Assembly (NCBI GenBank): GCA_003132145.1
Contig: PKWU01000033.1
Coordinates: 1-64,000 of the forward strand
Length of the DNA stretch: 64,000 nucleotides
Direction of reading: 5' to 3'
From: Granulicella sp.
GTDB taxonomy: Bacteria; Acidobacteriota; Terriglobia; Terriglobales; Acidobacteriaceae
The notes below the pieces were generated by a model. That model was not told the origin of the DNA. It did not search any database and saw only the letters and a list, made by a program, of their open reading frames with translations. Positions 1 through 7,040 of the stretch are shown here, one piece after another (position 1 is the stretch's first letter; the number at the start of each line of letters is the position of its first letter). The position numbers and the translations under genes were made by a program.

Positions 1-185
1 TCTTGACCATCTACAGGTGCCCACCTATGCGTGACAGCAGGGGGTGCCCCCCCTCTTTTCGTGCTTCCTAAAGTCTCTGGAACCAAAGAGATGTGAGTTT
101 GAGCATGCAAAGATTAGATTCCAGGCTATTTATAGCTATCAATAAGAAAATAAATAGTTTCCTCCTGGCTTCGGTTTCGGGCATG
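1..185. other. Non-coding left edge
   Basis: No convincing gene. A GC-rich palindromic stretch lies at 41-56 (GGGGG then CCCCCCC), and TGCAAAGATTAGATTCCA lies at 106-123. A near-identical 18-mer (TGCAAAAATTAGATTCCA, 15279-15296) sits in the same relative position, after a C-rich/G-rich palindrome and before a terminator and a 180-bp repeat, so this edge is part of a composite dispersed unit. The short open frames here overlap the repeat and have no ribosome-binding site. Confidence 0.5.
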
Positions 186-209
186 AAAAACCCCGGCACG
201 CTGCCGGGG
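186..209 (-). terminator. Intrinsic terminator, minus strand
   Basis: A perfect 8-bp stem, CCCCGGCA (191-198) with TGCCGGGG (202-209), has a 3-nt loop. Read on the minus strand it is followed by a run of five T. It would end minus-strand transcription coming from rlpA or from the repeat unit at 222-400. A hairpin of different sequence occupies the same place beside the second repeat copy (15475-15499). Confidence 0.7.
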
Positions 210-221
210 TTCCCTTGTTTT

Positions 222-400
222 CTCTACTACTTCTATTTTACAGGATGGGGCATAACTACTATGCCACTTGCGGGAAAGTTTTTTCTCTTTTGTTTTCTGT
301 TGGTTGTGGTGATTTCGCGGTGTTGAGGGGCTTGACACGCGATTTTGCGGGGAAATTCGGGGGAAATCTTTCGGTGCGGGAGGGGTTGGAGGTAGACCCA
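222..400 (-). repeat. 180-bp dispersed repeat, copy 1 (possible sRNA unit)
   Basis: This stretch matches 15514-15694 along its whole length. The 50-nt core (250-299) is identical to 15542-15591 and begins with the small hairpin GCATA-ACTAC-TATGC. A second conserved block carries TTGACACGCGATTTT (about 333-347). On the minus strand the unit runs into an intrinsic terminator about 35 nt past the core, as copy 2 does, which suggests a short terminated transcript. Direction and function are inferred. Both copies also encode a shared minus-strand peptide, but the identical core gives no codon-level evidence for translation. Confidence 0.6.
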
Positions 401-435
401 CCCTTCGCTAGAAAAAAGCGAAGGATGGGGCACCC
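397..435. repeat. REP-like palindrome (CCCAC...TGGGGCACCC family)
   Basis: CCTTCGCT (402-409) pairs with AGCGAAGG (417-424), and outer CCCA pairs with TGGG. The core is identical to the copy at 19191-19230. It lies just downstream of rlpA, at the end of repeat copy 1. Confidence 0.7.
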
Positions 436-502
436 ACTTTTCGTAGGTGCAAGTAAAAACGGTGAGTGTGCCATCCCCCGATGCAGACGGGCGGCAAGCG
501 AG

Positions 503-1342
503 CTAGTTGAGGCGGACGATGTAGGGCAACGCGCCGGGGATGGGGACGTGGATGCTCTCCGCGATCTTGCTGGCTGTTGTCTTGTCAGCGTTTTCCGGGT
601 TGATGCGCACCCAGTGGCCGGTGGGCCCGGCGAACTCGATCACCTTGGCCGTCGAGTAGCGGCGGATGAGGTTGTTCTTCAGCTTGATGGCGTCCGCCTC
701 GTCCAGGAATGCGCCGATCTGCACGCACCATTTGCCGGCCGGATCGACACCGGGATGTACGGGTGGCGCGTAGGCCTCCACGCGTACCTTCGCGACTCCC
801 ACGCGATAGACGCCGGTCTCCTTGGCCGCGGCCAGCGAGAGATCGATGAGGCGGTCGCCGACGAACGGGCCGCGATCGGTGATGCGCACCACGACCGACT
901 GGTCGTTGGCGAGGTTCGTGACGCGCACGATGGATCCCATGGGCAGCGTGCGGTGCGCGGCGGTCATTGCGTTTTGGTCGTAGACGGTGCCGTCGGCGCC
1001 CGTGCGATTGGCGTAGGGAGGGCCGTACCAGCTGGCCAGGCCAACCTCGGTCGACACCGGCTTGCCATGCGGCAGGGCCGGCTGAGCAGCGGAGGCTGCA
1101 GTTCCCTCGGAGACGCTGGGCGCGGGCCGGCTGGCTGCGTTCGGATGAGTTGGACGCGCGGCGGTCGCGCCGCGAGCGGTCGAGGTCAGTGGCGGCGGAG
1201 ATTGATAGGGGACCGTCTTGTTCTTGTGGCGGCAGCCCGCAAGTGCCAGCGCGAGCGCGGGAAGCAGCGCCCAGCCCAGCGTCCTGCCCAACGCGCGGCC
1301 AGGCGCGGCGGCTGTGCGGCGGAGGTGAGCGATGCGCTTCAA
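503..1342 (-). CDS. rlpA: RlpA-like septal ring lipoprotein with SPOR domain
   Basis: The 279-aa protein has an N-terminal signal ending in the lipobox LALAGC (Cys about 37), so it is probably outer-membrane anchored. A proline/alanine-rich linker leads to a double-psi beta-barrel RlpA domain (about 101-190, with GLASWYG, TAAHRTLPMGS and ITDRGPF) and a C-terminal SPOR-type domain (about 203-278) that in this family binds denuded peptidoglycan at septa. RlpA proteins can be lytic transglycosylases. His130 and Asp156 match the catalytic pair described for Pseudomonas RlpA, but the expected acidic residue 11 positions before the His is Thr119, so activity may be lost or altered. It overlaps the upstream small gene by 4 nt (ATGA), so the two are probably translationally coupled. 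Confidence 0.88.
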   Translation of the reverse strand: MKRIAHLRRTAAAPGRALGRTLGWALLPALALALAGCRHKNKTVPYQSPPPLTSTARGATAARPTHPNAASRPAPSVSEGTAASAAQPALPHGKPVSTEVGLASWYGPPYANRTGADGTVYDQNAMTAAHRTLPMGSIVRVTNLANDQSVVVRITDRGPFVGDRLIDLSLAAAKETGVYRVGVAKVRVEAYAPPVHPGVDPAGKWCVQIGAFLDEADAIKLKNNLIRRYSTAKVIEFAGPTGHWVRINPENADKTTASKIAESIHVPIPGALPYIVRLN

Positions 1343-1605
1343 GGCTGTGGCTTGTCCTTATCCGGTTCAGGGGCAGGAGGAGCTGGCGGGCCCTGACCGT
1401 GTGCTGCTGCGCTGCGGTCGTCCATGCGCTGGGCCAGCTTCTGCAACTCGGCTGCGGCGGCGCGCAGCGCATGCGATCCATTGAGCCGGATCTCCGGGAC
1501 GACCTGATCGTTGATGTAGACGACGACGCGGCGCAGGTCCTCTTCGACGCGCAGCGCGGCATCGCGCACCTGTTGCTCCCAGCGCTTAGGATCCTCGTTG
1601 CCCAT
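1339..1605 (-). CDS. Small hypothetical protein, coupled to rlpA
   Basis: An 88-aa protein of no family I recognise. The frame is open up to 1719, but ATG at 1605 has a good GGAGGT about 7 nt upstream, so I start there (MGNEDPKRWEQQ). The middle is predicted helical and charged (EEDLRRVVVYINDQVVPEIR, then an Ala-rich stretch), and the C-terminus is Pro/Lys/Asp-rich and probably disordered. There is no signal peptide or membrane segment, so it should be cytoplasmic. Its stop overlaps the rlpA start, which makes a two-gene operon. Confidence 0.65.
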   Translation of the reverse strand: MGNEDPKRWEQQVRDAALRVEEDLRRVVVYINDQVVPEIRLNGSHALRAAAAELQKLAQRMDDRSAAAHGQGPPAPPAPEPDKDKPQP

Positions 1606-1866
1606 GGCGACACCTCCCCACACTCCAGTATGGGGAGGCGGAAAAGCGCGGGTCAATGACAGAGTCGCGTTATCGGACGCACAGTGCCTGATTGGTAATC
1701 CACCCTTCGGAGCAGCCAATCAGCGTCGGCGGGGCAACGTTGCGCGCGCGGCAGGCGTCCCTCCTAATACGGGATCTCGTTTCCAGGGCCGCGCGGCGAC
1801 CCTTCAGGACTCCGCACGGATGCAGTCGCAAGGTCCGAAGGCAACACGAGCGATAGGGAGTCCATC

Positions 1867-2700
1867 ATGAGCGAGAGATCAAGCCATACAATCCGCCGTA
1901 CCATCGCTGCAAGCGCTTTGTATACAACTCTTGCGTTCCCTTTTGTGGCAGCCACCGCGCAGAACCCCGAGGCGTCCCTGACTCTGCCCAATGCTCCGGG
2001 AATCGGAAGCGGAATTGGCGGCGAGAGCTCAAGCTCAAGCGCCACGGTGGCTACGGTCGAGGCTCGCGGCTTATCGGCATCCGCGGCGACATCGGGGCCC
2101 AGCGCAGGCGCTACAGGCGCGACCATGCCCGTGGCGTCGCCGACCCAGAAGTACATCAAACCGGGGCAGAGTGTGCCCGCGCTGACGGCGAGCGACAAGG
2201 TCCTGCTGGGTGTAAGGAATGCGTTCACGCCGTTTGCGGCGTCCGGGTGGTTTGCCTCGGCAGGCTATTCCCATGTGACGAATAGCAGCCCGAACTTCGG
2301 CACCGACCGCGGCGCATTCGGGCAACGGCTAGGAGCCGCTGCGATACGGGGCTCCTCCGAAAATATCTTCAGCGACAGTGTGATGTCCAACATCTTCCAT
2401 GAAGACCCGCGCTACTACCAGATGGGCCCGGCACACAACTTCTTCGTTCGCCTGGTCTACTCCGGCACGCGGCCGCTGCTGACCCGCACGGACAGCGGGC
2501 GCGCAACTCCTAACTTTGCGCAACTGACCGGCACGCTGGGCGGGGCCGCGCTGACCAACCTCTACTATCCGCAGGGCAACCGCAGCATGGGGCAGACGAT
2601 GGAGACCTTCGGCGGATCGGTCGGCGGGAATGCCCTGAGCGACGTGGTCAGCGAGTTCTATAGCAGCTTCACGCACATGTTTCACTCAGGGCAGAAGTAA
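1867..2700 (+). CDS. Exported hypothetical protein
   Basis: A 277-aa protein with a signal peptide (MSERSSHTIRRTIAASALYT... cleaved near ATA-QN, about residue 31). A Ser/Ala-rich low-complexity linker follows to about 95, then a more ordered Gly/aromatic domain (about 110-277; FAASGWFASAGYSHVT, FHEDPRYYQMGP). I do not recognise the domain; the composition fits an envelope protein. GGGAG lies about 8 nt before the ATG. It stands alone between the rlpA pair on the other strand and the radical SAM gene. Confidence 0.7.
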   Translation: MSERSSHTIRRTIAASALYTTLAFPFVAATAQNPEASLTLPNAPGIGSGIGGESSSSSATVATVEARGLSASAATSGPSAGATGATMPVASPTQKYIKPGQSVPALTASDKVLLGVRNAFTPFAASGWFASAGYSHVTNSSPNFGTDRGAFGQRLGAAAIRGSSENIFSDSVMSNIFHEDPRYYQMGPAHNFFVRLVYSGTRPLLTRTDSGRATPNFAQLTGTLGGAALTNLYYPQGNRSMGQTMETFGGSVGGNALSDVVSEFYSSFTHMFHSGQK

Positions 2701-3147
2701 GCCCCCACCCATTGTTGATGGAATGATGGAGATGCCCCTCTCGCCGCAGGCACATTGACAACCCCTGGCAGCAGTTGGCGAAGCGCGTCTGCACCACGGG
2801 AATCGGCGCACTGCAATTTTGTCGCATAGCCGCGCCCGGTCAATATGCAGGCTCGCGGGCGATCCATTCGCCGCATATTATCCCCATTCAATGCAGAATC
2901 TTGCCATTCGCTACTTGTTCCTTTAAATGTCGCCCCCGGCTGCGTAGTCTTAATGCTGGAATGCGTCTGGTTTACCGACGGCATTGTCTCTTCGAGACAC
3001 CCGTTCCGATTGAACACTGGATCGCATTCCAGCACGGGTTAGATGGATCGTTCCCAGGATTCGTTTTTATCAAGCAACAGATTCGTTCCTTCAAGCCCCC
3101 GGATGAGAGATCCCCGTCCCTACAATTTTTTTCAGGAGAGAATCAAT
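2701..3147. other. Non-coding spacer before the radical SAM gene
   Basis: 447 nt without a supported gene. It is less GC-rich than its surroundings. An open frame continuous with the radical SAM gene extends back to 3043 but lacks a ribosome-binding site. It probably holds the promoter and leader of that gene; I could not pick a convincing -35/-10 pair. Confidence 0.5.
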
Positions 3148-5250
3148 ATGGCAACGCCCGCAAAGAAGCCCGCAAAGTTGATGGAACGCGCAATCGTACA
3201 GGTTGCCAAAGGTGGATGGGCGATCTACAACGGCCTCAACTCGATGGTTGGCGACACGCCCTCCTTCACGCCCAAGTGGAGCGACAAGCCGCTGCAGAAG
3301 AGCTACGAGAAGGAGAAACCGCCCCTGGGCTGGCCGCGCACCACCGACTCCCTTTGTCCGAAGTGTCTGCCCGAGATCCGCCAGCAGATCGTCGACGGCA
3401 AGCTGCCGCATGAGATTTTGCTCAACGAGAAGGTCGGCGAGCTGAAGGCGCAGATCATCGAGCGCGACGGCAAGATCCTGATGGTGAAGGACTGCCCCAT
3501 CCACGGCCACTTCGAGGACGTCATGTCGATTGACCCGGCCTTCATGAAGCATTTGGAAGAGACCTTCCCGGGCCGCGACATCCGCGCCCACAACGACGAG
3601 AAGCTGCACAACCACGGCACGTCCACCGTGACGCATGGACGCGGCGCGGTGCTGACGATCGACCTGACCAACCGCTGCAACATGATGTGCGACCCCTGCT
3701 TCATGGACGCCAACCAGGTTGGCTTCGTGCATGAGCTCTCGTGGGAAGACATCACCACGATGCTCGACAACGCCGTCACCATCAAGCCCAAGCGGCAGAT
3801 GAGCGTGCAGTTCTCCGGCGGCGAGCCCACCCTCAGCCCGTACTTCCTGGACGCCGTCGCCTACTCGCGCAAGGTCGGCTACACCAGCGTTCAGGCAGCC
3901 AGCAACGGCATCGAGTTCGCCAAGTCGAAGGAGTTCTGCAAGGCCGCGTACGAGGCGGGCCTGCGCTACGTCTATCTCCAGTTCGACGGCATCGGCAACG
4001 CGGCCAACTCGCACCGCAAGGTGGGCAATGCGTTCGACGTGAAGCTTCAGGCCATCCACAACCTGCATGAGGCGGGCGTGGACATCGTGCCGGTCACCAC
4101 CATCGTCAACGGCATCAACAACGAGCAGGTGGGCCGCATCATCCAGTTCGCGCTGGACAACCCGAAGATCATCCACTTCCTCAGCTTCCAGCCGGTCAGC
4201 TTCACCGGTCGCGACGAGGCCATCAGCGACGAGCGCCGCATCGCGCAGCGCTACACCCTCTCGCACATGGCGCACGACGTCAAGAACCAGACCGGCCTGG
4301 GCGAACCCACCCGCGACTGGTTCCCCATCTCGTTCATGTCCACCTTCTCCGACTGGGCCGACCTGGTCCACGGACCGGACCGCGAGTGGGGCCAGCTCAC
4401 CTGCGGATGCCACCCCAACTGCGGCATCTCCATGGCCATCATGGTCGACAAGGAGACCAAGGAAGCCGCGCCGGTCACAGCCTTCATCCAGGCCGAGCAG
4501 CTCGCCAAGGACATCGCCAAAATCAACGACGCAGGCCGCGGCAGGTACCTGACGATGCTCGGAGCCGCACTGGCCCTGCTGCGCAACTACACGCCGCAGA
4601 ACGCGCCGACGCACTTCAAGATCAAGGACCTGCTTGCCAAGTTCGACAAGAGCTTCGGAGCCAGCGGACACAACTACGGCAAGGTCACCGCCGACCGCAC
4701 GCTGGAAGACGTCAAGATGCGCCGCAACGATCGTTGGAACTTCCTCTTCATCGCGGGCATGTGGTTCCAGGACCTCTTCAACTACGACTTCCGCCGGACG
4801 GAACAGTGCATTATTCCTTACGCCACGCAGGAGGGCGAGATCAGCTTCTGCGCCTACAACACCGGCGTCGGCTGGCGCAACATCATCGAGAAGATGCACA
4901 TGACCTCGACGCTGACCAAGTGGTACGAGGAGCATGGGCGGCACGAGATCTTCGCCGGCGGCAAGAAGGTTGCGCTCGAAGCCGAGGCGACCTACGACCT
5001 GGTGCTGAATGAGGCCGACGTCAACGCGGCGGCCAACGATACCTTCGACAAGAACGGCATCGCCCGCAACGCGCGCGAGGAGAAGACGCGCGCTCGTGAC
5101 GCCAAGCTGAAGCTCGACGCCGAAAATGCGCACATGGCCAAGCTCTACCGCAAGGAGATCCTTGGCGAACAGGAGCAGCCCGGCTTCATCTCCCTCAACG
5201 AGATCAAGCCCGCCGCGTCCGTGCAGGTCGAAGAGACCGTCGCGAAATAA
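3148..5250 (+). CDS. Large radical SAM protein, MJ0619/Tes-like (membrane-spanning lipid synthase candidate)
   Basis: A 700-aa protein. ATG 3148 is chosen over 3043 because CAGGAGAG lies 7 nt upstream. The radical SAM motif CNMMCDPC is at Cys177/181/184, followed by SGGEPTLS. Before it lie C70-x2-C73 and C116-x2-H119, the CxxC + CPxHG arrangement of the rubredoxin-like site in the MJ0619/tetraether-synthase family. After it are further cysteines (419, 421, 425, 554, 568) that could hold auxiliary clusters. YLQFDGIG and FLSFQPVSFTGR also resemble that family. Known members make carbon-carbon bonds between lipid tails (archaeal Tes), and bacterial homologues are linked to diabolic acids. The lipid role here is inferred. 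It is monocistronic, with a strong terminator after it. The C-terminus (about 600-700) is charged and helical. Confidence 0.75.
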   Translation: MATPAKKPAKLMERAIVQVAKGGWAIYNGLNSMVGDTPSFTPKWSDKPLQKSYEKEKPPLGWPRTTDSLCPKCLPEIRQQIVDGKLPHEILLNEKVGELKAQIIERDGKILMVKDCPIHGHFEDVMSIDPAFMKHLEETFPGRDIRAHNDEKLHNHGTSTVTHGRGAVLTIDLTNRCNMMCDPCFMDANQVGFVHELSWEDITTMLDNAVTIKPKRQMSVQFSGGEPTLSPYFLDAVAYSRKVGYTSVQAASNGIEFAKSKEFCKAAYEAGLRYVYLQFDGIGNAANSHRKVGNAFDVKLQAIHNLHEAGVDIVPVTTIVNGINNEQVGRIIQFALDNPKIIHFLSFQPVSFTGRDEAISDERRIAQRYTLSHMAHDVKNQTGLGEPTRDWFPISFMSTFSDWADLVHGPDREWGQLTCGCHPNCGISMAIMVDKETKEAAPVTAFIQAEQLAKDIAKINDAGRGRYLTMLGAALALLRNYTPQNAPTHFKIKDLLAKFDKSFGASGHNYGKVTADRTLEDVKMRRNDRWNFLFIAGMWFQDLFNYDFRRTEQCIIPYATQEGEISFCAYNTGVGWRNIIEKMHMTSTLTKWYEEHGRHEIFAGGKKVALEAEATYDLVLNEADVNAAANDTFDKNGIARNAREEKTRARDAKLKLDAENAHMAKLYRKEILGEQEQPGFISLNEIKPAASVQVEETVAK

Positions 5251-5267
5251 GCAGTTACCAATTACGG

Positions 5268-5296
5268 AAAGCCTCCCGGATTACGGGAGGCTTTTC
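5268..5296 (+). terminator. Intrinsic terminator after the radical SAM gene
   Basis: AAAGCCTCCCG pairs with CGGGAGGCTTT around a 4-nt ATTA-type loop, followed by a T-rich tail (CTTTTCCTTT). It lies 17 nt after the stop codon. Confidence 0.9.
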
Positions 5297-5316
5297 CTTT
5301 GCCGGTTATTCTAGGT

Positions 5317-5350
5317 TGCCCCTTCCATGCGCAACACGCATGGGTGGGGT
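5317..5350 (-). repeat. REP-like palindrome, minus orientation
   Basis: On the minus strand this reads CCCACC, the stem CATGCG/CGCATG, then GGAAGGGGCAACC, a diverged member of the CCCAC...TGGGGCACCC family. CCATGCG at 5325-5331 pairs with CGCATGG at 5337-5343. It lies in the convergent spacer between the radical SAM gene and yceH. Confidence 0.5.
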
Positions 5351-5480
5351 TGATGCCACCGTCGCCGCGCCCAAAAAAATTCTGCAAAAGCCCCAGCAAA
5401 TTCGCTTGTCAAGCCCCTCGGTGAACGATCCTGCCATTGCCCTGCGGCATAAAAATCGCAGCAACATGATCGCGCAAACT

Positions 5481-6263
5481 TCACTCCGCGATCATATGCA
5501 CGGCGCGACTCTCCGCCGTGGAGAGCGCGGCCTCCAGCCTCGCCTCCAACTGCGTGAGCGTCGTGCGCAGCGATGCGACCTCAGCCTCCAACGCGGAGAT
5601 GCGAGCGGCGGTTGCAGACGCCGCGGCTGGGTCCGAGGCCTGGCCGATTGCGGATAGACTGCGCGGGTGAAGGCTTGCGGAGTTGGAATCGCGAACGCCG
5701 TACTGGCCCTGCTCAATCGATGCGATCGGGCCGCCCAGCAGATGTGCGTAGCGCGACTCGCGCGAGCCGGGCTGGCGCGGCAGCATTACTGCCAGGGGGC
5801 GCGCTTCCTGTGCTGCGAACGGCGTTGCGGGGGACGCTTCATCCTTCGCAGCGGCAGGGGACGCGGTCATGCGCGCCAGCGTGCTCTCGACAGCGTCGAG
5901 GCCGTCGAAGCTATGGAGGCGGTCGGCACGCGAACGCAACTCGCCCGGCGTCTGCGGGCCGCGCAGGAAGAGCAGGCAGAGCAGCGCCGTCTCGTCGCGC
6001 CGCAGGTTCAGCACGGTGCGGATGCGGTGCTCGTACTTCGCCACGCGGCTCTCTCGCACCACCGAGGTCAGCCCCATGTCTTCGAGCGTGTGCAGGGCCT
6101 GACGCACCTCTTCTTCGCTCAGGTCGAGCACCGGGTCGCGGCTCGACCTCTGGTTGCAGGCGTTGACGAGCGCGTTGAGGGAGAGCGGGTAGTTCTCCGG
6201 CGTGGCAATCTCTTTTTCGATCAATGCGCCGAGGACGCGAATCTGGATTGGGTCAAGTGTCAT
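5481..6263 (-). CDS. yceH: YceH family protein (DUF480/UPF0502)
   Basis: A 260-aa cytoplasmic protein that starts MTLDPIQIRVLGALIEKE and contains TPENYPLSLNALVNACNQ, both hallmarks of the YceH family. The family has two winged-helix domains (here about 1-90 and 95-180) and an unknown, probably DNA- or protein-binding, role. The C-terminal 50 residues (ALEAEVASLRTTLTQLEARL) form a short coiled coil that probably dimerises. A low-complexity Ala/Pro insert lies near 135-155. It is on the minus strand, 45 nt downstream of an unknown exported protein. Confidence 0.88.
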   Translation of the reverse strand: MTLDPIQIRVLGALIEKEIATPENYPLSLNALVNACNQRSSRDPVLDLSEEEVRQALHTLEDMGLTSVVRESRVAKYEHRIRTVLNLRRDETALLCLLFLRGPQTPGELRSRADRLHSFDGLDAVESTLARMTASPAAAKDEASPATPFAAQEARPLAVMLPRQPGSRESRYAHLLGGPIASIEQGQYGVRDSNSASLHPRSLSAIGQASDPAAASATAARISALEAEVASLRTTLTQLEARLEAALSTAESRAVHMIAE

Positions 6264-6308
6264 GCTTACAAGGGTGCCACATTCTGTTGCCGTTGGCGCA
6301 TCAACAAC

Positions 6309-6908
6309 TCAGTCGACGCTCATCGCCGCGTCCACATCGATGGTCAGCGCGTCGTGGTCGACCATCATCGAGTGCAGCTTCAGCGTGTCGAGCGTGAGCG
6401 CGTAGCCGGTGGAGGCGACCGACTGGCTGAGCAGCTTGCGCATCAGATCCGCGGCGTTCAGCTTCATCTGCGAGGGCAGCTTGCGGCTGAGGAATGGCTC
6501 CAGCAGAAAGTTCAGCTCCTTCGATTCGCTGACCTTTTCGATCTTCGCATCGCGGAAGCCCACCGACTCTCCCTCGGCCTCGGGGACGACCGAGACCTCC
6601 GCTTCGGTGTTCAGCGAGACGCCGACGCAGGCGCCGCGCAGCGCCTTGCCCAGCTTCGCCCTGGTGTGTACCCGCACCACGACGCGGTCGTCCTTGAAGG
6701 TGACGTGGGGGTCCTCGGCGTAGACGGAGCAGGGCGAGGTTGCATCGCCGCGCATGTAGTAGCGGCCGTCGGGGCCGTTGAAGAGCTGCGTGCGCAGGGT
6801 CCGCTCCAGCGCCTGCGCCGAGACCTTCACCTCAATGGCGCGGGCCATCCGCGCTCCACCCATCCCCAGCAGCCAGAGCATCACCACACAGCGCAGCACT
6901 TTATTCAT
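6309..6908 (-). CDS. Exported hypothetical protein
   Basis: About 199 aa when started at the ATG at 6908 (MNKVLRCVVMLWLLG), which gives a clean signal peptide ending near ARA. The open frame continues to 6989, but that extension would bury the signal sequence. No clear Shine-Dalgarno is visible. The mature part begins IEVKVSAQALERTLRTQLF and alternates hydrophobic and charged residues like a beta-rich periplasmic lipid-binding or LEA-type fold. I do not recognise the family. It may be co-transcribed with yceH, 45 nt downstream. Confidence 0.6.
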   Translation of the reverse strand: MNKVLRCVVMLWLLGMGGARMARAIEVKVSAQALERTLRTQLFNGPDGRYYMRGDATSPCSVYAEDPHVTFKDDRVVVRVHTRAKLGKALRGACVGVSLNTEAEVSVVPEAEGESVGFRDAKIEKVSESKELNFLLEPFLSRKLPSQMKLNAADLMRKLLSQSVASTGYALTLDTLKLHSMMVDHDALTIDVDAAMSVD

Positions 6909-6984
6909 TGTTCTATAAGGATAACGCCGCCAAATCCGTTTCGCTCGGTCAGGCGTGCGGTGGTGCGCAGCCATCCGGAGAGAG

Positions 6985-7010
6985 CCCACGTCTCCGGTCC
7001 GAGATGTGGG
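6985..7010. repeat. REP-like palindrome
   Basis: CCCACGTCTC (6985-6994) pairs with GAGATGTGGG (7001-7010), with one G-T pair and a 6-nt loop. It lies between the GH2 gene and the exported protein gene, both on the minus strand. Confidence 0.6.
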
Positions 7011-7040
7011 CCCTGCAACAACCGATAGAACGGCTCGGAG

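Noticed and set aside
250-266. Sigma-54 promoter on the minus strand (TGGCATAGTAGTTATGC)
   Set aside because: GG and GC are 14 nt apart instead of 12, and the stretch is better explained as a small perfect hairpin.
233-474. Overlapping minus-strand frames of 66 and 71 codons
   Set aside because: They are translations of the REP-like palindrome and the 180-bp repeat, which recur elsewhere.
3091-5133. 680-codon open frame antisense to the radical SAM gene
   Set aside because: It mirrors a high-GC coding region, resembles no family, and the sense strand has complete motifs.
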